Positions 41,093 to 50,552 of a stretch of DNA of 64,000 nt are shown here, one piece after another. The notes below the pieces were generated by a model. It was not told where the DNA came from, ran no database searches, and saw only the letters and a list, made by a program, of their open reading frames with translations. This DNA is from Gammaproteobacteria bacterium (GTDB taxonomy: Bacteria > Pseudomonadota > Gammaproteobacteria > Arenicellales > Poriferihabitantaceae). Within the stretch, counting starts at the first letter, position 1. Each line of letters begins with the position of its first letter. Where the stretch lies: contig JAPOSW010000094.1 of NCBI GenBank assembly GCA_026709505.1, forward strand, positions 1 through 64,000, given 5' to 3'. Position numbers and translations under genes: made by a program.

Positions 41093-41260
41093 TATCTGCC
41101 TATATTAGCATAGTGGCATGGTGGTTGCGGATTAAGGCTAGGCGTGATTGGTCAGAAACAGTTTCCCGATTGAACCATCCTGCTGAATGAAGCCGGCAAT
41201 CAGGAAAAATCAACATCTCTACCGAACAGTTGTTCCCACGCTTGAGTTCCGGGTCTTTCT

Positions 41261-44032
41261 TCATCGCCTGCGCCTACCCTTTTTCCTGCCCGACATCAGC
41301 GGCTGACACATCTTCTCATACAATCCGAACAGGTGTTCCACCCTCTCCCACTCCGAACCGAATCCTGAACGCTTGTAGAGGCGGTCAACCGCACGGTCCA
41401 GCATCTGATGGACCTGTCGGAGATTCGGAGGCATCGAGTCAGGATCGTATAAATTAGCCAGAGTTGCATTCGGATGAGAAGCCCGTGCATCAAGCACTGC
41501 CTGGGCAAGCGGCTCCAGCCTGGACAGATCCGAGCCTTCAGGAGGCAGAGGAAAAGTATTGTAGACAAGGCCAATGGAGTAACGGTAGCGGCTTTCCAGC
41601 CTCCCGCCTATGTGGCGCAGCCATGCCATGTGCATTGATGATGTAAGCAATGCGAAGTCGGCTAATGACGCAGCAGTAAGCACAAGTGTTGAATCGCTAG
41701 GAACTGAAGGAGGATTCACCCAGCCAATCGGAGCATACTCCCGTTTCTCTGAGCTCACCCGAGGTATCAATAGAAAGGACTCGGTAGGAATGACATTGAC
41801 GTGATAGAGCGTTGGCGTCTCGGCAAGCTTGCGGGTTGGCGCACTCTTGCTGGACTTTCTGTAGTCGCGCACGGCGCGTATCCTTTCCCGCACTTTCGGT
41901 AACTCAGCCAGTATATTCGGAGGTACATCATGCAAAGCAAGAATCCAGCGCTTCCCGCCCTGCAGATATTCCCGTGCTCCAATGAATGGACGGAAAAGCG
42001 ATTCCGACCCGGGCTCTGCCTCAAGAAATGCAGCACGTTCCTGCTTGTCGAAAATATAATGACTGCCGTCGATTGGCTTGGAACCGATAATCAAGCGTTC
42101 CATGCTATTGATTGGGTGACCTTCTTCCTTGATCACAAGGTGAGTATCAGTGAGACCGCCAGCGTCGATCAGGTATGGCGATAAAGCTTTGTGACCGCTT
42201 CCTTCAGGCTCGCCGTTGATATCGGGATAGCTGAAAAGGCGTTTTTCAGGACGTGCTCGTTCCTTTCGGTCTAGCCCAAGAATTACGACATGCACATGCG
42301 CTTTGCCTCTCGCATCCGATCCCCAGGCGAAGGTTCGGTGTGCAAATGCGATTTCCAGACCATATCGATCGAACAGGACCGGCCAAAGCTGGGCGACCTG
42401 CTCCCCCTGTGTAATCGAATTGGTTGCTACAAAACCGATCCGGGCATTGCTGTTTCGAACATAGTCTCCCGCCTTGATGAACCATGCGGCAACATAATCT
42501 AAAGTCCCGACGCTCCGGCCGAGCGCCGCAATGCGGTGCACCTGTTCTCTCTGCTCAGTCGTCTGTAATTTTGCGCCGATGAAGGGTGGATTGCCGAACA
42601 CGAAGGAGCAATCCCTGGAGGGCAGCAGACTCTCCCAATCAGATTCCAGTGCATCCGCATGGATGATGTGCGGTGACTTCTTTAAGGGGATACGTACATA
42701 AACTTGCCCAAATTCCTGGCTCAGCTGATTGTTCATGATGTGATCCATCATCCATAGTGCTGTCTCGGCAATGCGGCCTGGAAACTCCCCGATTTCAATT
42801 CCTTAGAACTGATCAACATCAATTACCGATAGCTCGCTCGCAGCCAGATCGACATTTTTGCGGGGATATATTTCTTTCAGGACCTCAATTTCCAGTTTGC
42901 GTAATTCCCGGTAGGCAATAATCAGGAAGTTGCCGCAACCACAGGCCGGATCGAAGAATGTCAGAATTCCAAGTTTCGCCTGAAACTTGCGAAGTGCCGC
43001 GAGGCGCCCGTGGTCACGACGCACCTTCAACCGCTCGAACTCTCCGTGCAGATCATCCATGAACAGGGGTTCAATCACCTTGAGGATGTTTTTTTCAGTG
43101 GTGTAGTGTGCACCCTGGGCACGACGTTCCTCAGGGATCATTACCGACTGGAACAACGCGCCGAAGATAGCAGGCGAGATATTCGACCAGTTGAAGTTGC
43201 AGGCATCCAGCAGTTTCTCGCGCATTCCAGCGTCAAAGGCCGGGATACGAACCAATCCGTCGAAAAGATCACCGTTCACATAGGGGAAGCGCTGCAAGTC
43301 CTCATCGCGAGTTGACAGGCGATCGCCGTCCGGCGCATTCAGTACCTGAAACAACTCGGCCAGCTTTGACCCCGTATCCGACCCGTCCTGACTGGTACGC
43401 GCTTCAATAAAGTCCAGAAAAGCATCCCGCTCGAATATGCCAGTGTCATCGGCAAACAGGCAGAACACCATCCGCACCAGAAAGACCTCTAGATCATGTC
43501 CGCGATAACCGCACTCGAATAATGCATCATGTAGCCTTCCCACCAGTTCAGCAGCTTCAATATTGACAGGATCCTGGTCGCGGAATATACGGCGTTGCAC
43601 ACCTGCAATAAAGCCGAACTTCTCGACATGATTTGGGAGTTCACGAAGCGCAAAGGAGGTTTTACTACGCTCGCTTAGATCGTGCAGCTCAAATGTCTGG
43701 AAGTCGCTGACAAGTATGTAGCGAGGTCGTTCGTTCTCAGGCAGAGCATCAAAGTACTCTCCGGCTTGTCCATATGCCTTCTCGAGATCGCGCCCTGCAC
43801 TCTTCTGTTCGACGATCAATTCTCCAGGCCAGAATAAATCGATATAGCCAGAGCGGTCGTCAATTTTGACGACATGCTGTTCGTAACGCGCTACCGACCG
43901 CCGCTGGATGCCGAAAACATGGAAGAAATCATTGTAAAAACTCTGCGTCTCTCCCTTCTCATAGGATGCATCTTGCCAATCCTTGGCAAAAGCAGCAGCA
44001 CGTGCTCGGATTTCGTTCCAGGACAGGCGCAT
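41261..44032 (-). pseudogene. MmeI-like type IIL restriction-modification enzyme with one in-frame stop
   Basis: Read as one frame, this is 923 codons, near MmeI's 919. The N-terminal nuclease has Asp in YIDLFW and the VEQKSAG E-x-K pair; a helical spacer follows; then the N6-adenine methyltransferase has FFDPACGCGNFL and GNPPFIGA; the C-terminus has a target-recognition-like domain and RYRYSIGLVYNTFPLP. A TAA at 42805-42803 interrupts the sequence VDQF-stop-GIEIGEFP, where relatives have a Tyr. The frame is otherwise open on both sides. The truncated front half would contain the nuclease without full methyltransferase, so it is probably dead. Confidence 0.9.
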
Positions 44033-44616
44033 TAGGTGGTCCTAGCAGGTAAACCATTGTTCTTTTTGGACATCCGGTAGGACAGAAAGAACTCCTGTAT
44101 TTTATTAACCATTCTGCACATATGGTTGATCGTGCCGGCATGTCGCAAGTTTTTACTTCCTATGAGCTCATTCATATATCGATGATGATATTTCGCACTA
44201 ATCCTGAGGCAAGCACCCTTTTGTTCAGGCTTGATCATCGACAAAATAGACTATATCTGTTCATCAAGCCTCAATCCTGGCATATACTTGATTTCAGCCT
44301 TGTTCGGTCCATCCATGCAAACTGGGATAGTAAGCTGGGCAGTAGCTGTAATTTTCAGTGAAGTTCTCAATTTCTCAACCCAACCTTGTTACAACGGCAC
44401 TGTTCAACGTTATACCATCAAAGCTATGTGGAGTTGCAAATGGTCACCTACGGATATGAACCCCAAAGGATATCTGGGTAAAACTCCTGCAACCAAACCG
44501 GGGAAATACTCAATGCATGATGTGATAACTGTCAGCACTTCCACCAAGAAGTTGCCCCGCATACAAACACTGACCTACATTGGCTGAGATATTGCGTTAT
44601 CATCTTGTCAATGTCA
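44033..44616. other. Interval between restriction gene and hicB remnant
   Basis: I see no supportable gene. A 118-codon open frame on the plus strand (44231-44587) has no family match, no ribosome site and unlikely composition. It may be debris. Confidence 0.35.
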
Positions 44617-44963
44617 TTACGCATGTTTATCGCGTTCAAGATAATGTCTGAGCGCATCGGTAGCGACAGTGTTGAGATTGATTCCTTCACGTCTGGCATG
44701 TTGCATTGCACGGCAATGTAGTTCGCGTCCAGGAAGCACGTTGAAACTTCCTTTCAGCGGTATACCGGGATTGCGGTTTTCGTTCCTACAAAGTTCCAGG
44801 TAATTGTCTACAGACTGCTGAAACGCAGACTCAGGCTCTTCACATCATCGCCTTCATAGGCTACCAAGTCACGGATGAATTCAAGTCGCCCGTGCAACGC
44901 CTCATCCTCATCACTATATTCTACCGAAACAAAGCAGTCCTTGTATTCCAACATTGTGCTCAT
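44617..44963 (-). pseudogene. hicB: HicB-family antitoxin, frameshifted
   Basis: The N-terminal part, MLEYKDCFVSVEYSDEDEA then GRLEFIRDLVAYEGDDV, is the typical partial RNase H fold of HicB. After a one-base deletion near 44838 it resumes as ESAFQQSVDNYLELC, KGSFNVLPGRELHCRAM and REGINLNTVATDALRHYL, the ribbon-helix-helix half. The total length of 347 bases is one short of a multiple of three, which agrees with a single-base loss. Its ATG overlaps the hicA stop. Confidence 0.85.
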
Positions 44964-45205
44964 ATCTCATCTATCAATATCCGAAATACATCCGTAATGA
45001 CGTATCTCCTGACAATATTGCCGGTAGGCTTATGCAAAATAATTTTGGGTGCGGCGGCATGAATAAAGCGATACCGTGAACCAACTGTCTTGCCGGACTT
45101 TGCTTCACTTTAACCTGCTCCTTCCAGCAGCAAGAACAGCCCATTCCAAGTGAAATCTTTTTGCTTGCTCTTGAATCGCGTTTTCAGCTTGTCTAACCGA
45201 CCCAT
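44960..45205 (-). pseudogene. hicA: HicA-family mRNA interferase toxin with an in-frame stop
   Basis: The frame reads MGRLDKLKTRFKSKQKDFTW, then NGLFLLLEGAG, a TAA stop at 45112-45110, then SEAKSGKTVGSRYRFIH and ILHKPTGNIVRRYVITDV. HicA proteins are double-stranded RNA-binding-fold RNases of about 80 residues; the tail with SRYRFIH and LHKP is characteristic. The stop falls where the family usually has Tyr or Phe. The stop of the full frame overlaps the hicB start as ATGA, so the operon order hicA-hicB is preserved. Both partners are broken. Confidence 0.8.
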
Positions 45206-45424
45206 ATCACTTTTATCCCTTTTCAAATTACAGCATTGCCACAAATAATTGCAACTGTATATAGTTGCAATTTTGCAATCCACATCAAACAGAAAATAAT
45301 TAAGGGGCGAGCAGAAGGCGGCGTTTCAATTGGGGTTTGCAGCGTAAATAGGAACTCATTGAACTGTGTTCGGGTCAGTATACTGCGGACATGATTGATA
45401 AGGCCTGGCTGGCTTTTCCATGTG

Positions 45425-45796
45425 TTATCTCTCCGTTGTTGCCAGCGGAACGATGTGCGATCGGAGAATTGTATGGTCTCGGGTAAGAAGAGGAATATCA
45501 TGTATGATGCTTGTAGCAGCGATGATTTCATCCGCTGGATCTCCCCTGAAGTCAAGATTGGTAGAAGCCCTGGCGATTTCAAGATCAATGGGCCAGACGT
45601 GAAGTTGGGCTAGCACATGCTTGACATCGCGGTCATAAAGGTCTATGTCTATCCGCCTGAGTTGGACTAGCTTGGCAAGTTCCCATAACACAATGGCTGA
45701 AACCGACCACCTGTTGCTTGACAACAAGTTCCTTTCTGCCGGGCGCAGGTCGTCTTTTACGGCAAAAATCAGTACATGGGTATCAAGATTCAGCAT
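45425..45796 (-). CDS. vapC: PIN-domain toxin VapC, second locus
   Basis: The 123-residue protein keeps the four PIN acidic residues: LNLDTHVLIF, LWELAKL, DPADEIIAAT and LLTRDHTI. It belongs to the VapC group commonly paired with Phd/YefM-type antitoxins. The ATG overlaps the upstream antitoxin gene by 14 bases. It appears intact and would act as an endoribonuclease. Confidence 0.92.
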   Translation of the reverse strand: MLNLDTHVLIFAVKDDLRPAERNLLSSNRWSVSAIVLWELAKLVQLRRIDIDLYDRDVKHVLAQLHVWPIDLEIARASTNLDFRGDPADEIIAATSIIHDIPLLTRDHTILRSHIVPLATTER

Positions 45797-46001
45797 CCCA
45801 GTCTATATCTGTTGATAGGGTGTTGCCCTCGATTTTCACCTTATGGCACAAGCTGCCAATCAATTCACTATGCTGACGGCCGTAAGGTAGCAGTCGGGCC
45901 ACGGGCTTGCCATGTTTGGTGACTACCAAGCCATCCTGATCGAGACTGTCTAGCAATGCCAAACATTGTTCCTTGAACTTGGCTGCGCCGATTGTTTTCA
46001 T
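45783..46001 (-). CDS. Phd/YefM-type antitoxin
   Basis: The 72-residue product has MKTIGAAKFKEQCLALLD and VVTKHGKPVARLLPY, the characteristic Phd/YefM fold opening that binds DNA as a dimer. The C-terminal tail (LSTDIDWDAES) would neutralise the adjacent VapC. The TAs of this class autoregulate, but no palindromic operator is clear upstream. Confidence 0.9.
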   Translation of the reverse strand: MKTIGAAKFKEQCLALLDSLDQDGLVVTKHGKPVARLLPYGRQHSELIGSLCHKVKIEGNTLSTDIDWDAES

Positions 46002-46403
46002 TGCTATGCTCTATAAATATTTGGACATATTATATGACTGGTCAAAATAAATGTCTATATTTAAGATCACCATCCTAATCCGATAACCGAAAACATAAAA
46101 ACACGTCCAGCGACTTGATTGTCGGAGTTTTCGAAAGGCATCAAGCTTCCCCCAACAGCTGATTTCAATGTAGAGCGCCTACTTGTGGCCTATGAAGACT
46201 TGTGCTCATGCAGGGTAATCTGTTGAAGAATCGTGAACAGGATGACCGGCTAATTTTCAAGTGCAAAACCAAGGCAAATCGCAAGCAATGGATTCAAGAT
46301 CTAGTCATCCATGTAAACGAATCAAATTTCCAGTATAGCAGTCCGCTCACTATGTTAAAATCATGAAATAATAAATGCAAAAGTTCAGACAGAACGCCGC
46401 CCG
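46002..46403. other. AT-rich interval with no gene seen
   Basis: These 400 bases separate the TA pair from the GC-richer ATPase pseudogene and hold no gene I can support. The sharp change in composition at about 46380 suggests an acquisition boundary. Confidence 0.4.
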
Positions 46404-47940
46404 CTGCCGACGGGCATTCAGACGTTCAGCCGTCTCCGGAGCAAGGGCTGCTACTATGTCGACAAGACATCCCTGATCCGCCGGATGATCGAGGAGGGCG
46501 ATTTCTAGCTCCTCTCCCGACCTCGCCGCTTCGGCAAGAGCCTTCTGGTCAGCACGTTGAAGGAACTGTTCGAGGGAAACGAGCCGCTGTTTCGGGGTCT
46601 GGACATCCACCCGCACTGGGACTGGTCGATCAAGTATCCTGTAGTCCGCCTGAGTTTCGGCGGAAACGTCAGTACGCTTGAGGACCTAGAGGATAACGCA
46701 TTAAGCCAGCTGAACAAAATCGAACAGGCATTCAATCTGAAGCCGCGTCCGGTAAAGTCCGCCTCGGAACGACTAAGACATATCCTGTACCAGCTGCATC
46801 GAGCGACCGGCCTCCAGGTGGCGGTGCTGTTCGACGAATACGATGGGCCCGTCCTGAACGTGCTGGACGATTCAGAGAGCAAGAGAAAACAGGAACAGGC
46901 TGCGCGACCTGTACAGCATACTGAAGGATGTGGAAGAGCACATCCGCTTCGTGTTCGTCACCGGCATCACGATGTTCTCGAAGACCAGCTTCTCCTCGGG
47001 GCTCAACAATCTCACGAACATCAGCCTGTACCCTCCGCTCGCGGCCATCTGCGGATACACGGACAATGACCTTGACACGGTATTTGCCCCGGTTGCCCCG
47101 GAACTGGAAGGTCTGGACCGGGACCGGATTCGCACATGGTACAACGGCTACAACTGGCTCGGCGATGAGAGGCTCTACAACAACCCGCTCGACATTCTCC
47201 ATCTCTTCCATGGGCTCGAGTTTCAGGCCCACTGGTTCCAGTCCGGCGAGCCGGGCTACCTATACCGGCTGCTGACGGAGAAGAAGGTCAGCCCCATGCA
47301 GCTGGAGAACTGCGTGCTGGATGCAGACACCGTTTCGAAGTTCGAGATGGACACGTTCAGCAGCGAGGCCCTGCTGTTCCAGTCCGGGTATCTGACTATC
47401 AGGGAAAGGGAAGTACAGGAAGACTGTGTCCTGTGCCGTCTGGACTATCCGAACTTCGAGGTTCGGAGCAGTTTCAACAGGAGTCTGGCCGAGCACCTGA
47501 CGGGGCGCGGGCGGGAAATGGCAGCGGCAGGAAAGACCCTCATCCAGTGTCTCTTCAGTAACAACTTCTCGAAGTTCAGGGAGAAGGCCAATGTCCTGCT
47601 TGACGGCATTCCATATCCATAGCATGACGACGATGGTCCCGGCCGCTACGAGTTCTGGTATACTGGCCTGCTGTACATGAACTTCAGTACTAAACAGGTG
47701 GATCTCCGGATGGAGGAGGCCTCCAGCAGAGTCCGGTCAGACATGGTGCTGATGCTTGAATTCAAGATGGCCGAGGACGATGCGGGCACGGAAGAGGGTC
47801 TCGACAGCGCCATTGCGCAGATTCGGAAAAAAGGCTACGCGGAGAAGTACAGGGGTCGCGGGGAACCGGTTCACCTGATCAGCATGGTATTCGGAAAGAA
47901 AGAGCGCAACCTGCTGGGAATCCGTTCCGAACCACTATGA
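46404..47940 (+). pseudogene. AAA-ATPase_like / PD-(D/E)XK nuclease family gene, multiply broken
   Basis: The domain order is complete: LPTGIQTFSRLRSKGCYYVD, Walker A in SRPRRFGKSLLVS, Walker B in VAVLFDEYDGPV, then the FVTGITMFSKTSF segment, TWYNGYNW and the nuclease-like tail RSDMVLMLEFKMAEDD. Lesions are a TAG at 46506-46508 (GDF-stop-LLSRP), a frameshift near 46880-46900, and a TAG at 47620-47622. The first codons run out of frame with no ATG. Products of this large family have no assigned biochemical role and often occur in many copies in symbionts and Bacteroidetes. GC content is clearly higher than in the flanks. Confidence 0.88.
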
Positions 47941-48180
47941 CGGTATCCGGCATTCCCTCCGGTAATGGGTGGTTTGCATTGCGGACTCAGGAATTGAGCC
48001 GGACCGCCGCCTGATGCCGGTCGGCATTCAATCCGACCGGCTTCGAAACGGTTGTGGATTCGGATAGTGCTTGATTTTGTTAAGGTGCGGATAGTTTCAT
48101 TCCCAAGTAGAAAAATGCAGACATCAACGGGCTATTCCATGACAAGAAAGGCGATAATGCCTGTCAGGCACGTGATTTTG

Positions 48181-49182
48181 TCAGTTCATGACTTCACGAA
48201 TACATCGGTCCAGGAATTTATGAAAGCCTGGGTCATTTTTTCCGGAAGCAACACAATGCCCCCATGGAGAGGAATAGCACTCATGCCGGCCTCCCTTTAT
48301 GTGAATAACCTCTAGTTCGTTGTCTTCCGGCCTGAAATACAGGTCATCGCTGCATGAGATAATAATTGTCTTGGCCCTGATTGAGGCAAGTGCCTTCTCC
48401 AAATCCTTGTTGTAGAGATCATTATCGCTGATATCGCCTCGTTGCCAGGTATCCAGCTTGGATAGAAGATCATTGGCATCCCAGTTCAGATGATCCTGCT
48501 CCCAGTCCAGCAGCAATGCCTCCGCTGAATCAAAGCCCAGTGCCTCATACATCCGCTCACGATAGAATGCCTGTGAATAGGCCCATCCGGCATAAATCCT
48601 GCCAAACGCCTTGAGACCTGCTTCCGGCGGACTTTGATAATTTCCTGAATCATACCTGGCATCAGCCTTAAGCGCGGCCTTGACACCCTCCAGAAACACC
48701 CAGTTATGCACCGATGTTCTCGCGGATGCGCAATAGGGAACAATGGCCCTCACCAAATCCGGATACTGGGCAGCCCATTGATAGGATTGACAGCCAGCCA
48801 TCGACCATCCCGCAACCAAGGCAATGCTCTGGACCTCCAAGTGCTCGGTCAGTAAAGCATGTTGCGCACCGATGTTGTCATACAGGGTCACCGCAGGAAA
48901 ATGTGCCCCACCGAATGGACCGTCCGCATTACTGGGGGATGTTGAAATGCCGTTGCCGATCAGGTTGATGGAGATAATGAAATGCCGGGCAGGATCAACC
49001 GCTCTACCTTTCCCGAAATATCCTTCATTTCGTTGATGACTGCCGGTATAGAAAGTTGGCAATACCACCGCATTGTCGCGGTTCTGATTCAACTGCCCAT
49101 AGGTCTTGTAGGCCAGCATCAAGCGAGGCAGGACAACCCCGCATTGAAGCTTGAAATCATTGATAACGTATTCCGAATGCAT
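48181..49182 (-). CDS. Alpha/beta hydrolase of the homoserine O-acetyltransferase (MetX) family
   Basis: The 333-residue protein shows LAYKTYGQLN, a nucleophile elbow GWSMAGCQSYQWA (Ser about 128), SCSDDLYFRPED for the Asp and GGRHECYSSPWGH for the His. The overall plan matches MetX-like acyltransferases. True MetX has GGSMGGMQ at the elbow; here it is GWSMAGCQ, a version common in paralogues of unclear substrate. It stands alone on the minus strand. Confidence 0.85.
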   Translation of the reverse strand: MHSEYVINDFKLQCGVVLPRLMLAYKTYGQLNQNRDNAVVLPTFYTGSHQRNEGYFGKGRAVDPARHFIISINLIGNGISTSPSNADGPFGGAHFPAVTLYDNIGAQHALLTEHLEVQSIALVAGWSMAGCQSYQWAAQYPDLVRAIVPYCASARTSVHNWVFLEGVKAALKADARYDSGNYQSPPEAGLKAFGRIYAGWAYSQAFYRERMYEALGFDSAEALLLDWEQDHLNWDANDLLSKLDTWQRGDISDNDLYNKDLEKALASIRAKTIIISCSDDLYFRPEDNELEVIHIKGGRHECYSSPWGHCVASGKNDPGFHKFLDRCIREVMN

Positions 49183-49243
49183 GCTTATGCCCTAACCTGC
49201 CACGCCAAAACCAGCTGTCCCGAAGCAAAACAGGAAGGCCTTT

Positions 49244-50536
49244 TCAGCGAACCACCGGCATGGGCTCGGTCTCTTGGGCAGGCTGTATTTCACTGTCAGA
49301 GTCATGAGCAAGCAAAAATTCGGAATCTAGCGCCGGCTTCCCGATACTTGCAGATTGATTTTCAAGAGCTGCCAGACCTTCCTTGTATAGGTTCAGCGCA
49401 GTTTCCGAATCGCCCATCTGTTCGTAAGCGTCAGCCATTTCGGAGAATGCCCCATCGCTGGCACCCAGCGCCATGACTTTTTCATACCATGATACAGAAG
49501 TCTTGAAATCTTCTTCATAGCGATACAGCCGGGCAAGTGCCAGTATAAGTTCAGGATTTTCTGGACGGGTTTTCATCAATTTCTGGACAAATTCGATCTG
49601 ATAGGGAATAAATGGACTTTGTAGCTGACCATACAAGTTCACCAAATTGGCATCGTATTTCTTGTTGAGCGCCCGACGCAACATGGTCTCGGCATCCTTG
49701 CTTTCGCCCTGCTGTACCAGGTGCCTAATCCATGCTGAAAGAATTGCAGGATTGCGTTTCTGCCTGGCCGGCAAAGACTTCCAGTCGAGGGGGATTTCCG
49801 GAACATCGTCATCCAGGCCATCGGCAGTCAGCAGTCGACTCCAGGTTAATTGCTCACGCTTTTCGACTTCATCGGGGGATAGCACCTTCAATTTCCTGAT
49901 GGTCGGCAATATTCCCTTCAAGGCCTGCCAGTCTCCAAGAGCCTGATAAACGTGAGCCAGCAGACGGAGCAAAGGCTTGTTTCTCGGATTTTGCATTTTC
50001 TGGGCTTCAAGCACCTGTCGTGCCTCGACATACTCCCCAGCATGGCAGTGAAAACGGGCTCGGGTAAGCTGAATCGATAAACGGTGCTCTGGCTGGCTTT
50101 GCAGAGCCTGATCAAGATACATGTTTCGTCGTCGCAGACTGCCCTGCTGCAGGGCCGCATAGGCCGCACCCAGATAGTGAATGAGCGGCATTCGGGAATT
50201 TTCGACTTTCTTCAGCAAACGCGTTTCGGCTTGATCCCAGCGCCCTTCGATGAGGCCCGTCAATCCCTGCATGCAGGCCTTGTGGGCAGCATCCTCGTCC
50301 ATTTGCATCTTGATCTTTCCGAGCTTTTTCGGAGCTCGAATAATATTCGCGATCAGGTTCAGAGCCAGATACAGAACAATAAATGCAAGAAACAGCATCA
50401 GCATCAGCATCAGCAACGGCATGCGTATTTCATACGGTTCCCGGAACAAGACCACATAGCCGGGGTCTTCGATTGCCAGCAATCCAAGCCCGACAGAAGC
50501 GATCAGGACAACCAGGCAAAGAATAACCAGTTTCAT
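49244..50536 (-). CDS. hemY: HemY: membrane-anchored TPR protein of heme synthesis
   Basis: The 430-residue protein begins with two hydrophobic helices (LVILCLVVLIASVGLGLLAI and LLMLMLMLFLAFIVLYLAL), then a TPR-rich cytoplasmic region, as in gammaproteobacterial HemY (unrelated to protoporphyrinogen oxidase of the same name). It is thought to help coordinate the heme pathway. It is the last gene of hemC-hemD-hemX-hemY, 16 bases after hemX. The extended ERTQ-rich acidic tail is not conserved. Confidence 0.92.
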   Translation of the reverse strand: MKLVILCLVVLIASVGLGLLAIEDPGYVVLFREPYEIRMPLLMLMLMLFLAFIVLYLALNLIANIIRAPKKLGKIKMQMDEDAAHKACMQGLTGLIEGRWDQAETRLLKKVENSRMPLIHYLGAAYAALQQGSLRRRNMYLDQALQSQPEHRLSIQLTRARFHCHAGEYVEARQVLEAQKMQNPRNKPLLRLLAHVYQALGDWQALKGILPTIRKLKVLSPDEVEKREQLTWSRLLTADGLDDDVPEIPLDWKSLPARQKRNPAILSAWIRHLVQQGESKDAETMLRRALNKKYDANLVNLYGQLQSPFIPYQIEFVQKLMKTRPENPELILALARLYRYEEDFKTSVSWYEKVMALGASDGAFSEMADAYEQMGDSETALNLYKEGLAALENQSASIGKPALDSEFLLAHDSDSEIQPAQETEPMPVVR

Positions 50537-50552
50537 AGTTATTGATCCGAAA

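Noticed and set aside
44231-44587. A 118-codon plus-strand frame
   Set aside because: There is no ribosome site, no family resemblance and an unlikely composition.
42803-46508. Stop codon reassignment explaining the in-frame stops
   Set aside because: Core genes end normally on all three stops (for example glyA and ogt on TAA, thyA on TAG, queA on TGA), and the internal stops occur only in accessory genes beside frameshifts.
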